The notes below the pieces were generated by a model that saw only the letters and a list, made by a program, of their open reading frames with translations, did no database searches and had not been told where the DNA came from. Shown here in pieces: positions 50,875 through 63,767 of a stretch of DNA of 64,000 nt. The translations under genes and the position numbers were made by a program. The stretch is from Neocallimastix lanati (nom. inval.) (taxonomy: Eukaryota > Neocallimastigomycota > Neocallimastigomycetes > Neocallimastigales > Neocallimastigaceae). Each line of letters begins with the position of its first letter. The first letter of the stretch is position 1. The stretch is from assembly GCA_016946835.1 (NCBI GenBank), contig JACVTC010000022.1, positions 1,319,001-1,383,000 on the forward strand. Reading direction: 5' to 3'.

Positions 50875-52893
50875 TTTTCTTTGAATTAGTATATTAAAAT
50901 TAAAGAGTTTATTTCAACTTTCAAAAAGTTAATTTCATAATATAATTATCAAAATAAAGAATTCAATATTATAAATGCATTGGATAATATATTCCAGAGA
51001 ATTGTATAATTTTACTTTTTTAAATTATTTGATAGTTTAATTGTTGTATTTAAATAAGATAAATTAAAAAATACATTTGATTATACTGAATATGACGATT
51101 TCAAAAAAAAATAGATATAAATTATATATATATATTTATGTGAAGTTGTTCTAAAATTAGAACAATAATTTAAGAGAAATAATAATAATAATAATAGTAA
51201 TAAATCATATATGTATTATATAATGATTTAAATTGAAAAAAAAGTCATTTCTATTTGAAATGTTTTTCATTTATAATAATAAGCAATATATGATAAATTG
51301 TTTTAAAACAAATAAATTAAAAACAAATAAAATATATTAATTTTTATTTTATCTAAATTGTAATTCCACCTAAAAAAGCAATTTACTTTATTTATTTGTT
51401 TTAATGTTTTAGGTAAAAAAAAAAAATAAAAAAAATTTAAAAAAATGAACGAATTAAATTATTATAATATATATATTTATAGATTTTTTTTTTTTTTTTT
51501 TTTTAATTAATATATTAATAATTAGAGTTTTTAAAGATTTTTTTAAATCTTTTTTTTTTTTTTTTTTTATTAATAAATGTATACATTATTAATTAAAAGT
51601 TTTAATCATAAAACTAAAAAAAAAAAAAAAATATTATAATAATAAAAGTTTTAATAATTTAACTAAAAAAATATTAATATTATAATAAAGATTTCAAATA
51701 TTTGACAAAAGATCTAAAATCAAATAATTGGAATAATTAAATACATATAAAAAGTAAAAATAGTACAAGCTTTAAAAAAGATATAATTAAATAAATATAA
51801 ATATAATACTTGCATAATTAAATACTGTAAAATATAATATTTTATAAATATCTTACATTTTCACAAAAAATTAAAAAAATACTATGAATAAAAATTTTAA
51901 TTTTTATATTTAAGTTAAAGCAAAACTAATTAAATATATATAAATATATCTTCTAAAATATTATCATTGAAATTAATTATAAAATTTTTACCATTTTTAT
52001 TAATGCTTTTTATATATAATTATAATTATAATTAATATTAGTATTATTAAATACATAATTATTTCATTTAATTTTATTTCTTATTATTTATTTAACATTG
52101 TTAAAAATTTTAATTGAAATTATAGATTAGTTTTTGGTAATAATTTTTTATCTTTTTGATAAAAATTAAATTGTTTAATGATAATAAAAATATAATAAAT
52201 TTTTATTATATTAAATATTTTTTGTATGAATATAGAATATAATTAATATTATAAAATGTATATAATATAGTCTTAACAAAAAATTTTATGTGGTTTTTTT
52301 ATAACAATTGAATTGTATTTTAATTTATGAAAGTCAATTATTAAATTTCTTGAAATATCTTGAATATATCTAACCTTTAATATAAATTATATTTTAATTT
52401 AATATAAAACCAAAATTTTTCTTTTATGTAAACTTTATTTAAATTAAATTTTTTTTATAATTTTAAATGTAATTAATAAACTTCATTTTTTATTTTTATT
52501 TTTATTTTATTTTATTTTATTTTTTTTTTTAAATTTTTATATTTGTTTGCTTTATTTTGTTTTAATTTTCAAAAGTAAAATAATATATAAAATATCTATT
52601 TATAATTTTTTAAATCAATTAAATATGTATATATATATTAATAAATAAATTCTATTGATACATGTTATAAATAACTAATAATAAAGATTAAATAAATATT
52701 GAAATAATTAAATGAATATTAATAAATCAATGTTTTATTAATATTGCAATTAATCAATAAAATTTTAAATAACAGTTAATAAATAAATAAGTAAATATAT
52801 AAAATTAAATATATTTATATATATATAGAAATAATCAAAGAATTAGAAAATATAGTATTTTTAACTTATATTTTTTTCTTTATTTCTTTCCTT

Positions 52894-52941
<48 letters not shown>

Positions 52942-53006
52942 CAAAATAGAATAAATAATTTAATCAAAAAACTTAAATAATTTTTAATATATTTTAAGAA
53001 AGGGAA
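50875..53006. other. Bidirectional intergenic region between SUMO ligase and Nur1-like gene
   Basis: The two genes are transcribed away from each other, so both promoters lie here. The sequence is AT-rich with long T-runs (51485-51504, 51550-51567 and about 42 T at 52898-52939). No conserved site could be picked out by eye. Confidence 0.7.
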
Positions 53007-54583
53007 ATGAGTATAATAGAAGAAAATAATAGAATAAATTCAAAAACAAGAAAAAGGTTAGTGAGAAAACGTTCAATATGGTCAAATCTTTATAATTCAC
53101 CACAAGATTGGTTTATGCAAATAGAAGAAGAATATGAAGGTATAATCCATTTTATGTAGATATTTATTTTAAATACATATAAGTACATATATAGGATATA
53201 TATAAAAATTATGATATATATATTAATAAAAATTTTTTTATATTACTAATGGATATATATAATAAATAAATAAATAAATAAATAACTAAATAATTAAATA
53301 AATAAATTATATGTGAATAAAATATTTATTTTATTCAGCATTAAATTGGGATAAATTACAAAAAATATTTAGTATTCCTTTTGGGATTTCATTAAATTTT
53401 TTGTACATTTTAATAAAAATTAACAGTAAAGATGTTTGGAGAGAAGATATTAGATTGAGTGAAGGTTATTCCTCACTGGAATTATTGCAATTTACATTAT
53501 TTTTTATATGTATATTTAATACTTTATATCTTTTTACCTGTAAAAAACAATATCAAATAAGAAATGCAGATGAAAAGGTTAATATATTAATTAAATAAAA
53601 ATATTTATTGAATATTTAGAATAATTATTTTTAAAGGAAAAAAAATTATAAATGATATTAAATATAATATTATGTTAATAACAAAGTTTCCACCAACAGG
53701 TTCACATATTAAATTTGTTTTAGAACCTAATGATGATGAAATTGAAATCCCTGAACAAAAAAATTTACTGTATGAAATGCTTGCAATATAATAATAATTA
53801 TATATATATTAATATAATAATAATATATTGAATAAATTAAATATATATTTAAATAAATATAGTTCATGGTTTAAATCATTATTTATAATACCAAATAAAA
53901 AAGATGATCCAAATGCCCCTCATATCTTTGTTTTAACAGCATGGGATCCTCCATTTTTTTCTTTAAATTTATTTTGGTAAATAAATATATATAATATATA
54001 TATGTATATAATATTTTTATATTTATATAATCAGTAATAATAAAATTAATTAGTACCTTAATTTTAACTAATTCTTAATTAATATTTTTAAATTAGTTTA
54101 TTTTCACCAGTACATTTTGGAATATTATATCTAATAGATGGAAATAATTGGCAATATGTAATATTTATCATAACTTTACTTTCTGGAATGGTAAAATATA
54201 TTTATTAATAATTAATAATTTCAATATATAATAAAATTTCTAATATGTATTAATACTGAAAAAATTTTAAATTATCTATTTATTTTCAGATGCTTATTAC
54301 AGTTCATTGTTTTTTAGGCTTAATGAAAGATAAACAAATTATAACAGAACAAGTTTATAAGTATGTGATATAATGTTTATATAAATAAAATTTTTAATTT
54401 TATATTTTGTTCATTTATTCATATTTAATATTTTATGTTCTAATATATTTAAATATTTATAATTTTATTAATAGTGAATATAATTTAAAGTTTGTGAACA
54501 AAATATTTATACCAACCATTGGTAACACTGTAGAAACAAATTTTTTTGAACATGATGATGATGATGACGATGAATCTCCGTAA
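53007..54583 (+). CDS. Nur1/Mug154-like nuclear rim protein (DUF2418), seven or more exons
   Basis: In yeasts, Nur1 sits in the inner nuclear membrane and helps tether rDNA and heterochromatin to the nuclear edge. Exons: 53007-53139, 53339-53577, 53637-53769, 53863-53976, 54097-54190, 54290-54360 and 54475-54579. Family marks are RKRSIWSNLYNSPQDWFMQI near the start, AWDPPFFSLNLFCLFSP in exons 4-5, and the DKQIITEQV...EYNLKFVNK stretch in exons 6-7, which matches the typical EVMNEYDTKFV region. About four membrane helices are visible (in exons 2, 2, 5 and 5-6). Exon 3 needs one more A in the run of eight A at 53638-53645 to join exon 2 in frame. The last exon is uncertain: reading on from 54579 gives a stop at 54581-54583, but a splice at GTAAGT to 54911 or another acceptor is equally possible. 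Length is about 297 residues. Confidence 0.78.
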
Positions 54584-57500
54584 GTTAAAATTCAAATATT
54601 CAAAACAAATAAATAATAAATATTATATGTATTTATTGAACTAAGAAATCAATTTCTTTTTTTTCTTTATTAATATAAAATTTATAAAATAATATAAATT
54701 ATATAATAGATTTTTAAATAATAGTACAACAAGTAAAAGTAATAATTTTATTATTTAATAATAGTAATAATAATAAAATGAAAAATTAATCAAATATGTA
54801 TATATAGTATAGTCATATAATATTAATAGTAATAATAAATGATGTAATATATTTAATGTTTAAATAATTAATTAATACAATTTGTATTATTATAATATAT
54901 AAAATAATAGGAAATCCAGCTATTAATAAATTTAGTCAGTAAGTTTTTAAAATTTTTATATAATAAATAATAATTTATGAATAATTAATTATTTATTAAT
55001 TTTATTTTATTATATTTATATACATATATTTTTTATTTTATTTTATTTTATTTTTTATTTTATTTTATTTTTTTTTGTTTTGTTTTTATCATACTACTTT
55101 ATATAATAATTTTGTTTTTGCATTTAGACACCTCTATCAAAGATCTATAAATCATCAATAAATATCTTGTTTTATTTTAATAATTAAAATTTGTATTAAG
55201 AACATTTTACCTAAAAGATATTATTATTTAATCGTTATACCATATATATATTTATATATAAATATAGAAATAATATTATTTATAAAATTCTATTCATAAA
55301 TTTACCAAAATTAATATGTATTACATTTATTATATTGATCATAATAAAATTTAAAATATTAATAATGTTATAGTTATTTTTTAACCCTATTTTATGTACT
55401 AATAAAGGAATCATTAATTTGTATTTTTAATTGATACTTATCATTTTTTCTAAGTACATAACTAAATTAGTAAATGAATAAATATGAAAAATTAAATAAA
55501 TTAATATATTAATATATATATATACTTACAAATGGATAAATACATTGATATATTATAATAACCAAACAAATAAATTAATAAGTAAATAAATTATAATTAC
55601 ATAAAAAAAAAAAATTTAAAATTTAATAAGAATAAAAGATAAAAGAAGAAATTTAATCTTGATAAAAATAATGAAATAGATGAACTTTTTAATAATAAAA
55701 TATGGAATATAGTTAAATCAGAGGAATACGTATGAACTATTAAAACAAATAGAGTAAAGAATAGGAGGAGTACAATTAACTTTTCATTTATCGATTAAAA
55801 ATCAAATAATATTAGGTTCAAAAGATAATAGTTGTATATTAAAATAATAAATTTTGTTCATAGAAACTAAAATAAAAGAACATCTACTTATGTAATGAAG
55901 ATTAAGATCAAAATTCATATCAAAATATAGTTATTATTCCACAAACCAAGTCAAGCAATAAAAAATAAATAAATAAATAAAAAAAAAAAAAAAAAAAAAA
56001 AAAAGCTATTAGTTTTGCTTGAATATTAAAATATAAAACAATTACAGAAATTTTTCAAGATTCTGTTTTAAGTGATTTTTTACTAGTTTTTCATTCTTCA
56101 ACATTATTATAATTATTATTATTATTTTTTTTATCTCTAATAAAGATGATTATATTCTTAATTCAGAAAATTAAAAAGATCACAACAAAACTTTTGTAAA
56201 TGAATGTTTTTTCAGAACCTTTTTCTTTAATACATTTAATATTACATAACTTTAAAAAAAAAATTTTTTTAATTTTCTTATAAAATATAAAAATTTCTTT
56301 ATTTTGAATTCAACATATCAAACAAAACACTTATAATTAAAAAACAAAAGCAAAAAAAATAAATAAATAAATAAATAAATAAAATTTAAAAAAGAATAAA
56401 AATAAAGTAAAATAGAATAAAATAACTCAAAATTAATAAATCCAATATTTGACATAATTTAATATTTATTATAATAATAAATAATATTATTTTAAATATT
56501 AAATTCATAATATTTAATATGCTAAAATTTTTATTAAAAAATATATTATGACTTTTAATTTCAATAATATTTCATTGTAAACTAGGGACGATAATTGTTT
56601 TTATAATATTATTTTTTCATTTGATTATATCGATAAATATTTTCTATAATATATTATTAATAATAAATATTTGAAATAGAAGATTCATAATTAATAATCG
56701 GAATAATTTTTTATTATGGTTATTTATCCATTGTGATTTTAATATTTTTTTTTTAGATATATTTTATAAATACATATATTTAAATTTTTAAAATATTTAT
56801 AATCCATTTTATATATATATATATATGTATTCATATACTATAAAAATTTATGATAAATTTGTATAAATTTATTGAAGATTCCATATAATATACTATATTA
56901 TATAACAAAGACCTTTTACATTATTATTTTTTTTTTTTTTTTTTTTTTTTTTGAATAAAAGTACAAAATATAAGTTATTTTAATTAATTCAAGTAATTAA
57001 CTAAAATAATTTATATTATATATTTAATGATAGATAAATATTCATTTCAATTATAAAAATAAAATTAATCATTCCAAGTTTATAAATTATTATCTTTCTT
57101 TCTATTTTATATATATATATATATATTGAAATAACTATAATAATAATAATAATAATGAATATCTTTACTTTGCATAAAAATATAATTATTTATTATAAAA
57201 AAAAAAAATAAATAAAAAAATAATATGAATATATCCAAATAAAGAATTAAAATTATTGGTATATTTAAAAGAGTTTAAAATTCTAAAGATAATTAAGATA
57301 TCTTAATTACTATACATATATGTATATATACAATATAAAATTATGTAAAAAAAAAATATTATAAGATTATTTTATTTAAATACTTTTAAGAAAATAAAGA
57401 TATTAATAATAAGATATTAACCTTTTAACTATAATTAAAGTTTACTATATTAAAACTGTTGTTTTTTATTCTAAAATAACATAATAAAATGCTAATTTTT

Positions 57501-58328
57501 GAATGAAAGAATAATCCCATATTTTATTCATAATATTTTCATTTATAATTATGAATAATAATATTATATATTAATAAATATATGCATTATTATTTCTATT
57601 ACTATTATTTATTATATTTTCCTTTATTTATATAATCTTTATTATATTAAATTAATGAAAAATATTAATAATAATAAGTTTGATGGGCTTTAAAATAATG
57701 TATATATTTTCTTAAATATTTATTTTCAGCCCTCTACATTCATATGTCGATAGGATATTTTCAATTAAATATTAATGAATTATTTTACTTGTATAACTAT
57801 TGTGTAATTACTCATTACAGTGATAGCTCTTATTTATTTATTGTTAAATTACATCTTTTCTTATTTAATAAATAAAATATTTACTTTATACTAAGAAAAT
57901 TTTTTGAAATATATGCAACAAAAATTATTTGTTTATTTTTTTATGTAATAATATATTTCCTTTAATTTTTTTAAACCTTCATATTAATTTGGAATTAATT
58001 AAATTTTAATTTTTTTGTGATAAAAACAAAGCTAATTTAGAAAGAAAAAAAAAATAATTTGCCAATTCAATTTTTAATTTTTTTGGTATTTGCGAAGTCA
58101 AATTAAAAAAAAAAAAACAAAGTAAAATATATTTTAAAAGTTATATGTTATGTATTGATATATATCATTAATATATATTGAGTATCATAATAATAAAATA
58201 ATTATAGTAAAGAAATATCGTTATAATAATAATATTAATAATAATAATAAAAGGTTATAATAATGAACATTAATGAACAATATGAAGTATGATTTTAATT
58301 TTTATTTTTATTTTTATATATATATTAT
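54584..58328. other. AT-rich intergenic DNA, possible decayed sequence at 55620-56240
   Basis: Mostly plain A/T with poly-T 56929-56952. The part 55620-56240 is slightly less simple and has short broken frames (for example a KNNEIDELFNNKIWNIVKSE-like stretch near 55660). This may be a decayed gene or element that I cannot identify. Confidence 0.5.
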
Positions 58329-58337
58329 TTTAATAAT
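58329..58337. repeat. Target-site duplication, left copy
   Basis: TTTAATAAT, identical to 61138-61146. The length of 9 bp is typical of Mutator-like elements. Confidence 0.85.
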
Positions 58338-58393
58338 GGGTGTGGGGCATTTCGCCAAATTGCATTTCGCCAGATTGCGTTTCGCCAAATTGA
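58338..58393 (+). repeat. Left terminal inverted repeat with three 15-bp iterons
   Basis: After the outer GGGTGTGGGG the sequence repeats CATTTCGCCAAATTG, CATTTCGCCAGATTG and CGTTTCGCCAAATTG. These are candidate transposase-binding sites. Confidence 0.85.
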
Positions 58394-59160
58394 GAATTAT
58401 TAAATAAATAAATAAATAAATAAAATTAAATATTTTTAATATTGATGTATTTATATTTTTGAAGTTAATATTTAAATATTAAGAAATTTTTTTCATATAT
58501 AAATAGCTTTACAAATATCTGTTTAAATAAATAATAAATTGATAAATAATAAATAAAAAAAAAAAATAATAATAATAAAATAAACAATATAGTAATATAA
58601 TTAATAAAAAAAATAATAATATAAACACTATTACTATAATTATAAAAGGATTGTCATTAATAATAATAATGACGATTAAATTATAAATAATATTATTATT
58701 ATTTGCAAATATATATATAAATGAATTAATAAAAATAATATTTACCTACTTAAGAAAAATGTAAAAAGTTTTTCTTATAGTATTTTATAAATTAATAATA
58801 AATAATATATAATAAATAATAAATAAATAATATAAACTGTAGCAATAATTACAGATACATCAATAATAATATTTTTATAATAACGATGAAAATTATAATA
58901 GTTATTAAATATAAAAATAAATATAAAATTATAATATAAAAATTTTTATACTTTATATAAAAAAAAATATAATAAACTTATAAATACTTTATATTTATTC
59001 AGTTACACTAAAAAAAGGAATTATTTAAAATATAGAAGAATTAAAAAATAATATTTGAATAATTAATCTTCATTTAAAGTATATATAATTAAAAATATAT
59101 ATTATTAAAATTAATCATTAGAATATTTAATTTGAAACTTTTATTAAAAAAAAAAAAAAA

Positions 59161-60587
59161 ATGGAGAAAAATCTAGAAATTGAAATAAGCAAAACTAATA
59201 GAGGAAAAGAACAAATTATTTTAAACAGAAAATATAAGTTTAATCTTTCATCCAAAAGGAAAGACAATTCAAAAAAATATAAATGTACAGAATATAAAAC
59301 ATTAAATCAATGTCCATCTTTCATTATTTTAAATAATGAGAATCAAATCTTAGAATATGATGACTCACATAATCATCTTGAAAATAAATTTGGAGCAGCT
59401 AAATCAATTGTAAAAAATAAAATTAAAGATGAAATTTCAAAAAGTTCAATTCCTTTTAATGTAAATATATAACGTACATATGATGAAATTTCTCAAGGTA
59501 TGGGTCTTATATGTCCAGGATATAATTCAATTAAATCCCAAGTAACAAGAAGTAGAAGAAAACAACTACCTCCTGATATAACAACATTTGATGAAATTCC
59601 CAATGAATCAAAATATTATAAAACAAAAAGGGATGAAAATTTTATGATATTCAAAAATAATGATATAATTGTTTTTCAATCTCCATTCCAAGCAGAATTA
59701 TTTTCTAAAAATAAACATATTTTTGCGGATGGGCACATTTTATATTGCACCTATATTTAGTTATCAAGTATTCATAACTAGAACCTATGTTACAGAATTA
59801 AATTGTTTTTACACTACTTCCTTTTCTGTATTAAAAAATAAAAAGCAAACAACTTATGAAATATTATTTGAAGAAATAAAAAAAAATTCTAGTAAATATA
59901 ATAGTATTGAAATTACACCAAAAATATTTCATTGCGATTTTGAAAAAGCCCTATCTAATGCTGCACAAAAAGTTTTTATTGATGCAAATATTAAATACTG
60001 TATATGGCATTTTAAAAGAGCATTAGAAATTAAAAAAAAAAAGAATTATTGATAAAGTAGAAAAAATAAAAGAATTATATATTTATTATAATAATATCTC
60101 GAACTTTCCTTTCATTAATCCTGAATATATATATGATATATATAGTAAAATAAAAAGTGAGTGCCAAGAACATAATTATGTTCAATTTTTAGAATTTTTA
60201 GAATATTTTAAAAAAACTTATTTAATTAACTTTGAAACTGAAAATTGGAACTATTATGATAATATTGAGCATATTACAAATAATGTTTCAGAAACTTTTA
60301 ATAAATACTTAAAAAAATTATTTGCAAAAAAACCAACTTTCTTTCAATTACTATCAGAATTGCAAAAAGAAGAATCGAAATATTACATTGATTACGAAAG
60401 GAGAACTGCTGGAATTTTAAGAAATAAAAAACAAAAAAAATTAATAAGAACTAAGGAAATTAAAGCTTTAGTTAAATATTACAAAAATATGGAAATTCTA
60501 TTAAAAAAAAAGGAAAGTGTTAGAAATGATTTCATTGACTTATGGTTGAAATGCTTAAATGATTTAAATATAAAAATTATTGATTAA
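59161..60587 (+). pseudogene. FLYWCH/MULE-domain transposase, interrupted
   Basis: The N-terminal part (about 100 residues) looks like a FLYWCH zinc finger: KYKFNLSSKRKDNS...YKCTEY...CPSFII ending in the DSHNHLE histidine pair. After an in-frame TAA at 59470-59472 the same frame goes on (YDEISQGMGLICPGY). It then passes to another frame near 59730, where FADGTF holds the likely first catalytic Asp and IFHCDFEKAL the second. A further shift in an A-run near 60030-60042 leads to the C-terminal part (DNIEHITNNVSETFNKYL...YERRTAGILRNKK), ending at a stop at 60585-60587. One stop and two frameshifts disable it. The few lesions suggest a fairly young copy. Confidence 0.85.
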
Positions 60588-60930
60588 ATAATAAATTATT
60601 AAGAAATGACAGAAAATTGACCAAATCTGTCATATATAATAATAATTTTTTAATAGTAAAAATTATTTTAAAAAGAGAATAAATGAATAAATACAATAAT
60701 TATTAAAGCATTTTTAATCTTTATTAGATTAGGTTAGCATAAGAACATTAAAATATATTTTTATGATAAAATTTTATTATTTTAAAAAGTATTGTTATAA
60801 TATTATTTTTTTACAAAATATTAAAATATATCTTTATAATTAAATTTATTTTTATAATTAAATATTATTAATAATTATTTTATTTTAAAAAATATCTATA
60901 ATTAATTATAAAATATAATAAAAGCAAGTT

Positions 60931-61020
60931 TAAAAAAATTATTTTGAATTTTTATTTATTTAAAAAAATTATTTTGAATTTTTATTTATTTAAAAAAATT
61001 ATTTTGAATTTTTATTTATT
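60931..61020. repeat. Three tandem copies of a 30-bp unit
   Basis: TTAAAAAAATTATTTTGAAT followed by TTTTATTTAT occurs three times in a row without change, just inside the right end of the MULE. Confidence 0.95.
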
Positions 61021-61048
61021 TATTCATTCATTTACTTATATCAATAAG

Positions 61049-61137
61049 CCATTTGTCGAAATGCAACTTGGGGAAATGCAACATTTTAATAATACGCCTA
61101 CTTGGCGAAATGCAATCTGGGGAAATGCAACTCTCCC
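61049..61137 (-). repeat. Right terminal inverted repeat, two pairs of 15-bp iterons
   Basis: On the minus strand two blocks, each made of GCATTTCCCCA-type and GCATTTCGCCA/GCATTTCGACA-type 15-bp units, are separated by about 20 bases. The outer block pairs with the left end. Confidence 0.8.
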
Positions 61138-61146
61138 TTTAATAAT
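61138..61146. repeat. Target-site duplication, right copy
   Basis: TTTAATAAT, identical to 58329-58337, directly after the right end of the MULE. Confidence 0.85.
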
Positions 61147-61377
61147 AATTATAGTTATAGTTAATTATGACTTAATATCTAATACTATAGTATCAATGTT
61201 TTTAATAATAAAGAAATAAAATAAATATAATATTATATATATACAAAGGTACAAGAATAAATAAACGATTAATTAAAATAAATAAAAAATAATATAAATT
61301 AATATTAATAATTAATTATATAAATTGTTTTTTACTTTTCGAAATTCTTAATATCCAATTATAAACATCATTTGATA

Positions 61378-61413
<36 letters not shown>

Positions 61414-63251
61414 TTACTTTTTTATATAATACATATTAAAACATTAATTTAAATTTATAAAATCAAGTTTATATATATATTAATTAATGAATGGAAAACT
61501 TTAATAAATAAATATTTATTATATTTAGTAAATTAATTTATATATATATATATATATTTTTCCATTTATATTATTATTAATTGTTATTTGCTACTCATTA
61601 AAGTAATGTGAAATAACTATACTACAATTTAAAAAAAAAAAAAAAGTCATCTTGTAAAGATCACGTGTATTATTATAAATGTGTAAAAGGATACAATAAA
61701 GTTATTTCTATATAGTATATTTATACATCCTTTATTTTAAAAATATAGTAATATAAACATGTACTAATTGAATATTCCCAAAATACTAATTATTATAGTA
61801 TATTTATACATAAATGTTTACCAAATAGATAAATATGGAATTGCGTAGTAGAAATATTATAAATTTATATAATTTAAAATTTAAAAATTTTCAAAAATAA
61901 AAAGTTTATATTTATTATTTAATTTAATTATTGTATTACAATTTTAAAATCTTTAAAAATTTTTATAAAAATTATTATAGTTTTTAATTATTTTTAAACT
62001 CAGATTAAGCATAATACATTATATTTTTTTTATATATATATAAATAAAAATAAATACTATAATAGATAATTAAAAATAAAAAAAAAATTTTTTTATTTAA
62101 TTATTCTCTTTTTTTATTATGATAATAAATATTTAAAAATGGTCAATATAAAATAAAATTCATTAATAAATAATTGAAGCTGTATGTATTATTTTATAAT
62201 AATAAACATTTTTAATTTTTTTTAAAAAAAAATGAATGATATATCAAATTATAATAATTAAAATAAAATCATAATTATTAAATATTAACTTATTATCAAA
62301 AAAATGTTAATTAAATATTCAATGAATAAATTAAAAAAATATATAAAATTTCATAATTTTTTAAATTGTCTATTGTTATTAAAAAATTGCAATATTATTT
62401 GATAAAATAATTAAATAATCAAAATTAAACTTGTGAGATTAAAAAATATAATAATATATTCTTTAATTTTCATTTAACTTTTTTTTTTTTTTTTTTTTTA
62501 ATACTTTTTTTTTTCCATTTTTTTTAATTAGTTGAAATATTATAACTATTTTAAAGAAAAAAATATATATTTTTTAAAATTTATAATTAAATTTAATTAA
62601 CTTTTTATTATATATATTTTATTTTTTACATTGCACAGTAATAAAGTTTATTTTTTTATATTTTATTTTAAAAATATTATATATATGTTTTATTTTTATT
62701 TTTATTTTTATTTTAAGATTCTATTTTTTTCATTTTCTTATTAATTTTTATATAAAAACAGTTAAATTATATTTTTTTAATATATATATTTTATTAAACT
62801 TATATTAGGTAAATATATCATTAGATATAAAATAAATTTTCATGAATATTAAGATAGAGTGAAGATGAAAATAAGTAAAATATAAAATCAAGAAAAAAAT
62901 AATATATTATTTCCAAAAATTAAATTCTAAATATTTAAATAATTAAAAGATATTAAGAAAAAATTTATAATCAAAGATTTATATCAATACAATATAATTA
63001 AATTTTAATATAATAAAAATATTAAAAAAATAGCATTCATATATATATATATATTGATTTACAGTTATTATTAATAAAGTATAAAGATTAAAAATATATA
63101 CATATAATTGAATTTTTTGTTTCAAAAATAAATAAATAAATATATTTAAATAGTATATAATTATTGGAAAACTATTATAAAAAAAAAAAAAAGAATAGAA
63201 ATAAATTGTATTAACAAGTAAGTTTATTTTTCTGTTTAAAATTTTAGAGTC
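61147..63251. other. AT-rich intergenic DNA
   Basis: No gene is seen. It holds an ATT array near 61378-61413 and a T-run near 62480-62499. Just before the next gene, ACAAGTAAGTTTATTTTTC followed by TTTTAG at 63215-63246 could be a very short 5'-UTR intron. Confidence 0.65.
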
Positions 63252-63767
63252 ATGCCATACAACACTAGACTTCGTGGAAAGAACCAACCTTTTAGTGCTG
63301 GTGAAACAAATAAGAAGGAAGTATTAACTTCACCAACAAAAGATGTTAAATTAAGTAAGTCAGAAGCCTCACCTACTTCTCCATCTAAGAAGAGCAGAAA
63401 GAGAGGAGCTGATGAAATAAATAGTGAATTAAAGAATATGAAGAAAAAGTTAAACAGTCAAATTGAAAATTTAAATGGCAGTAAGCCCAGTGAAATCACA
63501 CCAAAACCAAATTTCAACAAATATAAGAAACATGGAAGCAGAAAGGTTGGTAGAAAGAGAATTTCAAAGAAATATAATGAACAAAAGCGCAAAAATCTTT
63601 TAAAGAATGTTGATACCTCCAACATAAAGCAAGTTAGAAGTGTTATTAATAGTGAAATTCTTAGTAAAGGCTTATGCAATACTATAAACTCTTTAGGTCC
63701 AGATAATATTAAGGGTGTATTAAAAAGTAGTAAGAATGAAAAAACTAAAGATGAAAGCCAAAAGTAA
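63252..63767 (+). CDS. Small, very basic protein, probably nuclear, unknown function
   Basis: A clean 171-residue frame with mixed base composition in AT-rich surroundings, starting MPYNTRLRGK. Lys and Arg dominate, with basic clusters typical of nuclear localisation signals (KKSRKRG, RKVGRKRISKK, EQKRKNLLKN). The first 50 residues have several Ser/Thr-Pro sites (LTSPTK, ASPTSPSKK), possible phosphorylation sites. The C-terminal third (SNIKQVRSVINSEILSKGLC through SLGPDNIKGVL) looks helical and folded. I recognise no family. A chromatin- or RNA-binding role is an inference from charge alone. Confidence 0.75.
   Translation: MPYNTRLRGKNQPFSAGETNKKEVLTSPTKDVKLSKSEASPTSPSKKSRKRGADEINSELKNMKKKLNSQIENLNGSKPSEITPKPNFNKYKKHGSRKVGRKRISKKYNEQKRKNLLKNVDTSNIKQVRSVINSEILSKGLCNTINSLGPDNIKGVLKSSKNEKTKDESQK

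Larger units (their letters stand above)
58338..61137 (+). mobile_element. Mutator-like (MULE) DNA transposon, 2.8 kb
   Basis: The element is bounded by a perfect 9-bp direct repeat and by imperfect inverted ends (GGGTGTGGGGCATTTCGCC on the left; GGGAGAGTTGCATTTCCCC on the reverse complement of the right). It encodes one decayed transposase at 59161-60587 on the plus strand. Both ends carry 15-bp repeats based on GCATTTCGCCAAATT, which break the surrounding AT-rich pattern. The transposase is interrupted, so movement today would need a helper copy elsewhere. Confidence 0.88.

Noticed and set aside
53401-53598. 65-codon frame as a gene of its own
   Set aside because: It is the second exon of the Nur1-like gene read into its intron. 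The splice sites on both sides give the family sequence.
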